Below are positions 10,865 through 21,100 of a stretch of DNA of 64,000 nucleotides, piece by piece. Source of the stretch: Triticum aestivum (taxonomy: Eukaryota > Streptophyta > Magnoliopsida > Poales > Poaceae). Under the pieces are notes generated by a model. The model was not told the origin of the DNA. It did not search any database and worked only from the letters and a program-made list of their open reading frames with translations. How positions within the stretch are numbered: the stretch's first letter is position 1; every line of letters begins with the position of its first letter. The translations under genes were made by a program, and so were the position numbers. The stretch spans positions 846,828,361 to 846,892,360 of the forward strand of contig NC_057801.1 in the NCBI RefSeq assembly GCF_018294505.1, in the 5' to 3' direction.

Positions 10865-13462
10865 CAAACGATGGTTGTAAAACCAAACCGGAAGGTGCTA
10901 CTTCATGAGAAAAAAATAACACCAAAGTTATCCGGAAGCCAGAACGTGTCGTGGTATCTAGACACGGGTGCCAGTAACCACATGACGGGGTGCAAGGAGA
11001 AGTTCCTCGAGCTAGAATATGATGTTCAAGGCTCGGCCAAGTTCAGTGATGGTTCAAATGTGGAGATTTGCGGGCAAGGCTCTGTCCTCTTCGAGGGTCT
11101 CACAGGAGAACATCGCATACTCACCGGAGTGTACTACATCCCAAGGCTTCGCAACAACATCATCTCTGTCGGGAAACTTGATGAGAATGGATGAAAGGTG
11201 AATATCGAGAACGGAGTGATGACGATCTTCGACAACCTCCGAAACGTGCTAGCGCGTGTGAATCGCACGCGGAACAGGCTCTATATTCTCAACCTTGATC
11301 AATCTCAACCGGAGTGTTGGCTCGCCAAGAGTGATGATGATTCGTGGTTATGGCATGCTAGACTTGGACACGTTAAGTTTTACGCCTTGAAGAAGATGTC
11401 GAAGATGGAGATGGTATCTGGGATGCCGTTCATCGACCATGTTGATCGAGTATGTGATGGGTGCTTGGTTGGAAAACAGCACCGTAGGCCATTCCCTGCT
11501 CAGTCTACCTATCGTGCAAGTGATGCACTCGAGTTGCTCCATGGTGATCTATGTGGCCCTATCACCCCAGCAACTCACGGAGGAAAGAAGTACTTCTTCC
11601 TTGTGGTAGATGACTACTCGAGATACATGTGGGTCGTTCTCCTACGATCTAAAGATGAGGCATTTGAAGCATTCAAGAAGCTGAAGGCTGCAACGGAGAT
11701 CGAATACAAGCTGAAGGTTCGCGCTCTACGGACAGATCGCGGTGAAGAGTTTACGTCGAACGAGTTCAACGACTACTGCGAGAAGATTGGCATGAAAAGG
11801 TTCCTCACGGCACCTTATACGCCGCAGCAGAACGGGGTTGTTGAAAGGCGCAATCGAACCGTCGTTGACATGGCGAGAAGTTTACTCAAGAGCAAGAACT
11901 TGCCGGGGACTTTATGGGGAGAAGTTGTCTCGACGGCGGTCTATCTTCTCAACCGGGCACCAACAAAGGCGGTGATCGACAAGACTCCGTATGAAGCAAT
12001 TTACGGACGAAAGCCGAATGTGTCTCATCTACGGATGTTCGGGTGCATGGCACATGTGAAGACGGCGGAGCCGCATCTCTCAAAGCTTGCCGATCGTAGC
12101 ACCAAGATGGTGTTCATCGGATACGAGAGGAGTTCCGGCACCAAGGCATACCGCTTCTACGATCCACAAACCAAGCGTCTACGGATTTCACGCGATGTCG
12201 TGTTTGCAGAAAACCAAGCGTGGAATTGGAGCACAGCAGCCAACAATGCTCCAAATGGTAACATATTCATAGTTGAATTTCCAACTGATGATGATGCAAG
12301 GGAAGACGTCCAGGTGGTTGGCAAGACACCCAACCAAGGTGACCACAATGGCAGTGATCATCATGGTGCCGACACCGACGACGACGCGCATGGGTCGCAA
12401 GGTGACAGCGACAATGACGCGCACGACACGGGTGGAGATCTCGGCGACGACATCGACAATGAGGCGCATAGTGACGACGACAATCAAGATGATGGTCACG
12501 GTCAAGAAGACTACGCCAACGACGTGAATGTCAACGATGCGGATGCCAACGACCCGGCATCTACCACGCCCGAGACTCGGCCATCTTCCTCAAGTGCATC
12601 GACACCGACACAATTTGTGTCTCCCCCTTCGCAAGCCATGACGGATTCTTCCGGGCCTCGTCGGTACAAGCCCCTCAAGAAAGTCTACAAGTACGCAAAG
12701 CCAATTACACTCGAGTACTCCGATTTGTGTTTACTCGGAGTTGAGGAGCCGACGAACTTCGTAGAGGCGACCAAAAGTTCAAGCTGGACGCACGCCATGG
12801 ATGAGGTGATGAAGGCGACCGAGAGCAATGGCACGTGGACTTTGGTAACCCGACCTCCGAACCAAAAGGCCATAGGTTTGAAGTGGGTTTACAAGTTGAA
12901 GAATGACACGAAGGGTGCCATTGTGAAGCACAAGGCAAGACTCGTCGCAAAGGGCTACGTACAACGTCAAGGAGTTGACTATGAGGAGGTGTTTGCACTG
13001 GTTGCTCGAATCGAGATGGTGATAGTGCTCCTAACTTTGGCAGCACAAGAGGATTGGAAGGTTCATCATATGGATGTTAAATCCGTTTTCTTCAACGGCG
13101 GCCTCATAGAAGAAGTGTACATGGAACAACCCCTCGGCTACGAGAAGAAAGGCGAAGACGGAAAAGTTTACAAGCTCAAGAAGGCACTTTACGGGATGAA
13201 GCAAACGCCAAGAGCTTGGAAATCGAAGTTAGACCGAAGTATGGTCTCGTGCGGGTTCAAAAGATATCCCCTGGATGGTCCAAAAGACAGTCTACCAAGC
13301 ACCGAAGAACAGGTGAAGGTTGAAGACGCGACCAAGGAGGAGCGCTGGCGTCAAGCTACAGATGAGCCAACGCTAGCAAAGTCGGTGACTGGGATTCTAC
13401 AAGGAACGACGAAGGCAATACCTATGGGTAGTAGTAGTCGCATTTGGGATCCGGGTCGATAG
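10841..13462 (+). pseudogene. Copia pol: protease, integrase, partial reverse transcriptase
   Basis: The protease active site 'DTGASNHMTG' starts at 10961. A TGA at 11192-11194 sits where a tryptophan codon is expected. After it the frame is open for 754 codons. It contains the GAG-pre-integrase HHCC region ('WHARLGHVKFYALKKM', 'CDGCLVGKQHRRPFP'), the integrase core ('HGDLCGPITPATHGGKKYFF', 'RTDRGEEFTSNEFN', 'NGVVERRNRTVVDMARSLL'), an acidic linker, and the RT start ('LKWVYKLKNDTKGAIVKHK' to 'ALYGMKQTPRAWKSKLD'). The YVDD half of RT and all RNase H are absent. About 65 unrelated residues follow before the stop. Confidence 0.9.
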
Positions 13463-13492
13463 TGACGACCACGTCATGTTTAGGGCGGTGAA

Positions 13493-13951
13493 TGTTAGAG
13501 CTAAACACGCCGTGTGTGCTGGTGTCGAGTAGTACTCGTATGCTGGTCCGATTAGTGCTCCAACATGAAACTGACTAGGTTTAGCTATAGGGTAGCTAGC
13601 TTAGTATATATACGTGGGTACCTCCTTGTAGTCTTACAGCGAAAAAGAAAAAGAGAAAAGCAATAAAGATTATTGAAAGGCTCGACAGGAGCCTTTGGCC
13701 ATCGATCAGTTTTATCGTTCGTAAGTTACGGAAGTCGCCGCAAGTGTTTCGAAGAGAGTAGATCGATCCGATCCAGCTAGAGCTGCTCCACGCAGACTCA
13801 CGTACGAGAGGCCACGGCTAGACACACGTACAACTAGTTCCCTATAGATCAATTAAGCTACTAGCTTGGTTGCTTCTTTGAGCTAGCTTACACGTACGTG
13901 TGTTGCTGCACCTCTCCGGGGAATTTGATCTACCAAGATCAAAAACCAACA
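13493..13951 (+). repeat. Copia 3' LTR
   Basis: It starts 'tgttagagctaaac' at 13493 and ends 'aaaaaccaaca'. A weak polypurine stretch, 'agggcggtgaa', precedes it. A TATA-like 'agtatatatacg' lies near 13603. The GTCTC duplication follows at 13952-13956. Confidence 0.95.
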
Positions 13952-13956
13952 GTCTC

Positions 13957-15480
13957 AGCTGCGTTGGCAGAATGTTTTTTCTACAGGATGCGGCAAAGTT
14001 ATAAGTACTTGCAGTGGTCATATTTTTGACAAATAAAGTCACGACTTACCTCTTGGTCGGGGGAGTAACTGATGTAGCTCTCCCAACATCCTTGCGCTTA
14101 GAAGCTCCAACGCTGGTGGGTATCGACATGGTAGGCGCTGCACTCATCGTTGTTCGGCGCGCGGTACGGCGACCCTTGAGAGTAGAAGTCAGCGACTCAG
14201 CGTACTCGGAATGGCACGAGACGAGCGCCGATTTTGGGAAGAGGCCTTCTTGCTACTTACAGTGGAAGCAGGAAGAGCCCCAGGATGATCGGCTATGAGG
14301 GCCACCTTGGAGCCTTCGAGACTTTCCTGGTAAAAGAACCGTCCTCGAAGTCAGTTGACGTCTCCGGATTGACATGGAATCCTAGGTTCTCATCACGAGA
14401 ATGATCCTCCGGTTGTGGCGAGGGGCAGTCGATGCCCTCGACCACGCGTCTCCAGCTTTGTTCAGAAGCATAGAAGATAGGATTAGACAAATTCGGATGT
14501 AATGTACGAACTGTAAGAATAAAAATCAAACTTACCCATTCAACGAGATTATAGCTCGAGTAGCCGTCCCTGTTCCATAGGCGGGTGAAGTCTTCTTCTT
14601 CCCCTTTGAAGAGGTTGTCTAGCAGGGCAGCCATTGTTGAGCGGTTGGCCGGCCCTTGCCGTGTGTAACTTGTAGCATCACCTGTCCCATTATAGCAGCA
14701 CAAGGAATGCATCCTTTTTTGAAGAGGTTGCACACATCGAGTAATGGCGGCGGTCATCACGTCGATGATGGTTCATTTACTATGAGTTAACAACCTCACC
14801 TTGGCGGCCAGTTGTTGTACCTTGGCACTCTCTTCTCGAGAAGATCTTTTTGGCTGCCAGTTGAACCGCTTCTTTTGAGGAGCATCCGAATATTCGGGCA
14901 GGCCCTGCCGAGCCGGTTCAAGTAGAGAGACGTCTTATATATAAAACAACTCTGAGGTCTATTCTTTGGAATCCTTTTTGGGGTCCCGATCCGATACCCT
15001 GTTCCGGCCATGTGTCATACTTCGGCTCCGCCTACTTCATAGATCGCCCCTTCTCAGTTATGAGGAACAAGGCAAAAAAACTTCATCCATAACTCGAAAT
15101 GGGCCTTGCAGCCCAAGAACATCTCGCAATGGGCGACGTAGCCCGAGATGTGCAGTGCGGATCCAAGGGGTGAGATGGTGGAGTTGGATCCCGTAAAACT
15201 CTAATAGGCCCCTGAGGAAGGGATTTATGGGGAAACCTAGACCTCGTAAGAGAAAAGGCACAAAACATACCCTCTCCTTCTTGCTTGGGGTAGGGAAGTT
15301 CTCTGCGAAAGATTCACCATTCATGGAGATTAGTCCGGCGCGAACGGATGTCAAATCTGGGGCAGGAAGGTATCCTTCCGTCTGAAGCATGCTTAGTTGA
15401 AGATGTGAAACTGAGCAGCTGGCCCAGTCGCCTGGAAGGAGGCCATGGGGGTGCAAGGATGAGCCTGGGGCGCCAACCAT
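13957..15480 (-). pseudogene. Antisense ORF of Gypsy element, N-terminal half (PF04195-like)
   Basis: Reading on the - strand, 15375-15180 encodes the diagnostic 'ERVCFVPFLLRGLGFPINPF' and 'LRGLLEFYGIQLHHLTP', the core of the plant 'putative gypsy type transposon' family. Then follow 'MAGTGYRIGTPKR' (15011), 'RGVQPL'-like 'ITRCVQPLQKRMHSL' and 'FKGEEEDFTRLWNRDGYSSY' (14760-14560), and 'SWRRVVEGIDCPSPQPEDHS' (14460 on). Splice donors read as AAG|GTGAGG near 14800, TGG|GTAAG near 14535 and AG|GTAAG near 14047, so the gene has introns. The function is unknown. The locus is split by the Copia insertion and has frame errors. Confidence 0.75.
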
Positions 15481-15842
15481 CTTTTCGATTTTCTGTGGTT
15501 TTCCCGTGGTTTCTTGATCTGGGGCGGTTGAAATATGGGTCGAGTTCCCAGCGTATTAAATAGCCACATTCTGTCCGGGATCTTTCCTCTGTGAAAGGGC
15601 GCTAGCCTGTTCACCTCCCATGGCGTGCGGGAATCGAGAGATGTCTTTGGCCCCTGAGGAAAAATTTAAGCTGAGGGCCCTGTGATGACTTGACTTGATA
15701 GATTGAAATGTCATGGGAAGCCGAATTGTGAACTGCCGATAAAGGATGGGGAAAAGGAACTCATCTCGCAAGCCGGAGACCTTGAACGCACAAGACGACT
15801 GGCGATACGGACCCCGACGTTGGAGACTAGTTCGGGGGCTAC
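15481..15842. other. Gypsy untranslated region before 3' LTR
   Basis: No convincing gene is seen. A purine-rich 'ttcgggggcta' just before 15843 is a candidate polypurine tract for the adjacent LTR. Confidence 0.45.
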
Positions 15843-16330
15843 TAAGGGAGTCCTGGACTGGCGAGTCCTTGGGCTGCCGACCTGTCTTTATGGGCTGGAT
15901 AGTTGGGCTGCGCTACAACTGCTGGAAGAGCGAGCTATGAGGTGACCCCGTATCTGGACTCGGGATCTTCCGTGCCTTGGTGTGTCCTCCAAGGCAAGAC
16001 GGGGAGAATTGACATCTTTGTTCCTTCCTTGTAACCGACCATGTGTAAACCCTAGAACCCCTGATGTCTATTTAAACTAGAGGGTTTAGTCCATAGAGGC
16101 TACAAGAACCATCATCATCCTATTCGCCTAGGGTTTCGTTCATCTGATCTCGTGGTAGAGGTACTTTGTAATCCATTCATATACATCAATCATGTTGGAC
16201 GTAGGATTTTACCTCTTCGAGAGGGCCTGAACCTGGGTAAGCACCGTGCTCTCCGTCCCTTGTTACCCATTGATCCAAGATCCACAGCTCGTGATCCCCT
16301 ACTCGAGATCCACAGGTTTTGACACAGACA
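15843..16330 (+). repeat. Gypsy 3' LTR
   Basis: It starts 'taagggagtcctggactgg' (the usual TG has become TA) and ends 'ggttttgacacagaca', typical of a common Triticeae Gypsy LTR. Inside are a TATA-like 'gtctatttaaactagagggt' near 16065 and the conserved 'tgatctcgtggtagag' and 'cctgaacctgggtaa' stretches. The 5' LTR is not in the window, so length and identity cannot be compared. Confidence 0.75.
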
Positions 16331-17407
16331 CCGGGCGCATGGTGTCCCCGTGCCTCTGCCACCACCTGCTGGTGTACGCGCGCCGTGAAGCACGGTATGC
16401 GGAGGCAACACCCCCCTCGGGACCGCACACTTCCAGCGCTGCCACGCCGAGGAGCTGGTGTCCAACAACGGCGCCCCAATGTAGAGGGGTCGCCACAACT
16501 TGGACGGCTGGCGTCAATGGTTGGGCGCGCCGGGGCGGACTCTCTCCGCCGTGCTCGCTCACATCCAGGGCGACGACGAGCCGCGGCTGGAGTACCCAGC
16601 ACTATCCTTCTCTCGCCGTGGCGGGAGCTCCTGGATGCCGAGGCGCACGCACACGCCATCCTCGTTGTCCTCGGGCTCCCGCTCCTCCGGGTTGGCAACC
16701 TCGTACCGGTCAAGCCCGAGCCGCAGGAGATGCCGCTCCATCGACGTAGCCGCGTCGGCAACCTCGTCATCAATGAGGGCTCTCATGCCCTTTCCCCTTC
16801 TCACGGCCACTACCGCATGGTCAAGCTGAAGGAGCCAGCGGCAACCGTCGTGGTGAAGCATGAGTTCGACGCACTGTCCGCCAACCTCAAGAGAGGCCTC
16901 GCCTGGCTACGTGCAGGAGGAGATGGACCGCCAGCGCCGCGCTCTTGAAGAAATCGTCGTGCGGCGCCGCGGCCGCGGTGAGGGGGCGTCATCGTGCTTT
17001 CCGGCAGCGACGAGGAGGTCACTGCACCGAGCCAACCGGCCCGCAGTGGCGATCCAGAGAAGGGCTACAGCCAGGCCCCCCTGAAGGACAGGCCACCGAG
17101 AGACGGCGGCGATGACGACGGCGGCGACGACTACACCGCCTTCTAAAAACTCCTCGGCATGAACTAGGAGTAGTTTTCTTTTTATGTTTTTATCTTATGT
17201 AAATTCGCCTAAATATCAATGAAATAGCCTATATTCTGTCCAAATTTACTGAATTTCATCGAATTTGTCCTTTGAAAAAAACCGCTCATGCCGGTGCGGT
17301 CGCGACTGGGAATCAGTTCCCCACGCCGAAATTGTCGCCGGCAGGCCCCAGAGGCGCTATTTTACGCCTAAAAGCGCCCATGGGGCCGAATGGCTGGAGA
17401 TGCTCTG
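16331..17407 (+). pseudogene. Decayed high-copy repeat gene ending at a 'ggagatgctc' terminus
   Basis: A GC-rich + strand coding relic is spread over three frames. Recognisable pieces are 'GWRQWLGAPGRTLSAVLAHI', 'VKPEPQEMPLHRRSRVGNLV', 'EEMDRQRRALEEIV-RRRGR' and an acidic end 'GGDDDGGDDYTAFY' that stops at about 17167. I know this protein type as very abundant in Triticeae repeats; its function is unknown. A 3' UTR-like stretch follows, and the unit ends with 'ggctggagatgctc' at 17407, the inverted form of the 'gagcatctc' seen at 31488. It is probably part of a DNA transposon. Confidence 0.55.
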
Positions 17408-17714
17408 ACCTACGCATGGTCTTGACCCGGCGGTAATCACCACCTGCAGTGAAGGGGAGGTGGCAGAGGAGGGCTGGGTGATCTGACTTGTCCACACATT
17501 AGCTGGCTGGTGTTGTTGTTGGTGGCACACATTCACATACATACATACATATAACATCTCTTCCCTTCCTTTGATAACCTAATCCCACGTGACATCTCAT
17601 TGTTATCGATTTATTTCTTCTGTACACTAATGAACAAATAATCTTGGTTCTCTGATTGTTTTATTCACCGAGTCAGACTAATCCACCTACGATTGTTTGC
17701 CTTCATTTTTGTAG
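17408..17714 (+). other. Intron or upstream sequence of the MSP gene
   Basis: No start codon with a compatible donor is seen. The stretch ends in a T-rich tract and 'ttgtag', a splice acceptor for the first MSP exon. It contains a short 'cacatacatacatacat' microsatellite near 17535. Confidence 0.5.
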
Positions 17715-18104
17715 ATAAACGATTCTTGTACTACCTCACCAAATGAGCTGATCCAGTTTGATCCACCCGAGCTAAGCTTCCCTTGCCTGAACAAGACGTC
17801 ACTCTCCTCAGTTAATATAATCAACATTACAGATTGCTACATTGGTTTCAATTGTTGGAACTTCACGGAGTTTTCTGCGTGCCACGACAGACAGCCCCGT
17901 CAAGGAATTCTTGCACCGCGGTCCACTCAGAGAATGGTTGTACAATGTGTACCCAAGGAAAATGAACCAGTAGAGGACATGCATTGCAAAAAAAGCATAT
18001 TCGTGTGGAACATGATTGTGGCTCAAGGTGTTGAATCCAGCAGCTTGGAGGATCAATGCAGTGATGAAGACAGTAAGGAGCTGCCCTTCATTTTTAACAA
18101 TGAT
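17715..18104 (+). CDS. MSP exon 1
   Basis: 130 codons, phase 0-0. It begins after 'tttttgtag' and ends at GTGAGT (18105). It contains 'NELIQFDPPELSFPCL', 'VNIINITDCYIGFN', 'GILAPRSTQRMVVQ' and 'IFVWNMIVAQGV'. The middle is diverged ('CWNFTEFSACHDRQ'). Confidence 0.85.
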
Positions 18105-21100
18105 GTGAGTTCCCTAATGAAGCAATGCATTATTTATATTATTATTTTTACTCGTGTAAAACTTTTGCCTCTCTGATCCTGCCTAAAAAAAGTAAAGGAG
18201 CTTAGTAACTGGAATCATAATTGTAAGTTAGTTATGTGGCATCTGTTTTGACATGGCATCGTAATTGGTCAGTCCCACTCCCACATGCCATCCCCCGTAG
18301 GATTTAGATTAGCTGGTAAGTTAGTTAGTTGGTTGAGCATTGTCAGGCATGCATGGCAAAGAAAGGTGAGGCGGCCTGATACACACACACTTGTGTCGAT
18401 TTTGTTTTTGCAGATAAGCAGCCCATGTACCTCAACCTCAACCTCAGGAGACGAGCTGCTGATCCGGTTGGACCATCCTGCAGGGCTTGTCTTTCCGCGA
18501 AACAAGACAGGCTTGTTCTCAATTAACATTGTCAACGTTACCGATTACTATGTTGGTTTTCGTCTATTTAAGCCCAGAGAAGATGCGGCCGTGACCCACC
18601 GTACACATACTGAAGTAGGAATTTTGGCACCACGGTCTGATCAAAGACTCGTCGTAGCAAGGCTAATAAATGAAAAGGAACCACAAGACACAACATACAA
18701 CGACGACAAGCAGCTCTTAATATGGAATGCCATTGTCAGTGAAGGCGTCAAAGTCAGCGACCTTGATTGTTCCATATGTCTCCAGATAGAGAAGAGTATC
18801 GAGTTGCCCTTGATTTTTGATAAGGTAAGTTCCCTAACTACAAAACGCATTAGTATTACATGGAGTGCTTTTTCCTTCTTGTACCATTGCTCGGAGTTGG
18901 CGCCTATGAAACTGATGTTAGAGAGTATTGCCCACTGCGTGATCCTTATTTTGATGATGGTGGCAATGCCTTGAATCTGGAGATATACTTTACGCGGCAA
19001 GATCGCCTGTTTCTTTTGTCCCCGATTAATCTAACACCCATATTCTCCTCTGCAGATAACTTCATCTACATCAGTTGAGCTGATCAAGTTTGAACCCCCC
19101 CAAGTCTGTTTCCCCTTCCTGCCGAGCAAACGTCTGTTATCTCCATTTAAGATAGTCAACGTTACAGATTATCACATTGGTTTCGGTACACGAGTTGAGG
19201 AAACAAATGTGGCGTTGTACATCACGGTGCCACCATATGGAATCCTGCCACCACGGTCGACACAAGAACTGGTGGTAACAAGGGTCGCCAAGAAAGAGGC
19301 ACCGGAACTGGAAGACATGCAGTGCAAAGATAAATACTTTGTGTGGAGCTGCTTTGTGACTCAAGATGTCAACGCCAGCGAACTCACAAGATATATGCCC
19401 CAAAGTGAGAGAAGGGAGCTGCCCATAATTTTTACGGAGGTAAGCTTCGCAATTTTGCAACCCATCGGTTTTAAATTTGATTTACTCTTTTGCAATTGCA
19501 CCACTCGGAAAATAAGATCTAAATTTAGATCACGATGGTTTCAAGCTACTGCCATTTTACTAAATTTCCAAGGAACGAGACTTTTTATAAGTGTAAACAT
19601 TTCATGTTTCTTAAAGAGTAAATTGCACCAGATTTTCCCCATACTTTTCCTGAATTTCATATTTTGAACATAATGGCTTAAATTTAACGAGCACATCCCT
19701 CAAACACCTAAACTAGACACTCTCAACTGTTAAAACTAGACAAGATATGCACCCGTCGAGACCACTCCGAAACGTTTTGAGCACCGAAATGCGAGTACTG
19801 TTGGATGAACCAAATACTAAACGTTCTCTGCCTGCATGTTTCTTGGGCACGAACTAAGCCACAGCTATATATGTTCCATTTTGCAGACAAGCTCAAACGA
19901 GTTGGTTCAGTTTGATCCTCCCGAGCTCAGCTTTCCTCTGTTGCCAAACCAGAGAGTCTTGTCGTCAACTAAGATAGTCAATATTGCAGATCAGTACATC
20001 GGTTTCAGAGTATGCACCAAGAAAAGCAATTCAGCAAGGTACAACACAAATCCGGCGGAAGGAATTTTGCCACCGCTGTCCACGCAAGTAATCCTGGTAA
20101 CAAGGATAGCAGGGGAAAATGAACTAGAAGAGACACAGTGCAACGGCAAGTTTTTGGTGTGGAGCGGCATTGTGACTGAAGATACGAAAGCCAGCGATGT
20201 TATTGACAACATGTCCGAGACAAAGTGTACCGGTTTGCCCATTGTTCTTACACAGGTGAGTTCTCTATATGTAATGAATATGTCTTATTTTTTTACCTTT
20301 GTGTTTTTCTTCTCCACCGCATTAAATGTCAGCTCCCATACTTTTGCTTTTTCTACTGAGCTCCTTGTGGCTCAACTAGAACACTTTTGAGCATATTTAT
20401 TTCGATTAGCCTCCATTTTAAAAAATAAAAATTGAGGCAAACAAAAATAGAACACTATTAGATTCGCGAAGGATAAGAAGAGCCATATGTAGTTGTGAAG
20501 AATATTGAACCAAATATGGTGCCAATGACTACATACTTGCTTACAACTACCTCCGTTTCTGAAAAGGAGGCCTATAAGTTTTCTAAAAAAATCACATAAT
20601 GTAAAATTTGACCAAGTTTTCAGAAGAAGAAAACACTGTCAACAACTATTGTACATATTAATGTTTTATTTCTAAAAACAAAGTAAAACTTTAAATTGTT
20701 TGACTTCAAAAGAACTATCGGCCTTATTTTCAGGAACATGGGTAGTAGTTCCTTGAACAGGAGTAGCATATGCTTAATGTTTGACTGTATTTACTGCAAA
20801 CCTGGGTACATATATACAACTATTATGCTATGTTTTGGAAAGCGGAACAAACGCTGTCCATTGCACCAATTGATGCACACATCCATTTTATTGCATTTTT
20901 TCCCTCGTGATCAAAATCACGTTGTGTTATCTAATTGCATATTTTACCCGGCCTAATTTATACATATGCTATGTTGTTTTCAACAGACAAGTTCATCTAT
21001 CTCAGAGGAGTTGATCCAATTTGATCCACCAGAACTTCACTTTCCCATTTTGCCAAACAAGAAGGTGTTGTCCTCAATTGAGGTAGTGAACCTTACAGAT

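Larger units (their letters stand above)
9181..13951 (+). mobile_element. Ty1/Copia LTR retrotransposon, defective
   Basis: Complete at both ends: LTRs at 9181-9612 and 13493-13951, 5-bp duplications GTCTC at 9176-9180 and 13952-13956, a primer-binding site after the left LTR and a gag-pol between. The domain order is gag, zinc knuckle, protease, integrase, reverse transcriptase, which is the Copia order. Two premature stops (10518, 11192), one 1-base deletion near 10828 and the loss of the reverse transcriptase catalytic half plus RNase H make it non-autonomous. It splits the antisense ORF of the surrounding Gypsy element and is therefore younger. Confidence 0.95.
1..16330 (+). mobile_element. 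Ty3/Gypsy LTR retrotransposon, 5' end outside window
   Basis: The region reads on the + strand as gag, protease, reverse transcriptase, RNase H and integrase, then a tandem-repeat block, an antisense ORF region, a short polypurine-like stretch before 15843 and an LTR at 15843-16330. The gag-pol and the LTR share orientation, so they fit one element whose 5' LTR lies left of the window. A CACTA arm (from 6279) and a Copia element (9181-13951) interrupt it. Joining the two halves is an inference: it rests on order and orientation, and on the antisense ORF continuing across the Copia insertion. The coding part is heavily mutated. Confidence 0.75.

Noticed and set aside
16186..16773. - strand 195-codon open frame
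   Set aside because: Shadow of a GC-rich + strand coding relic.
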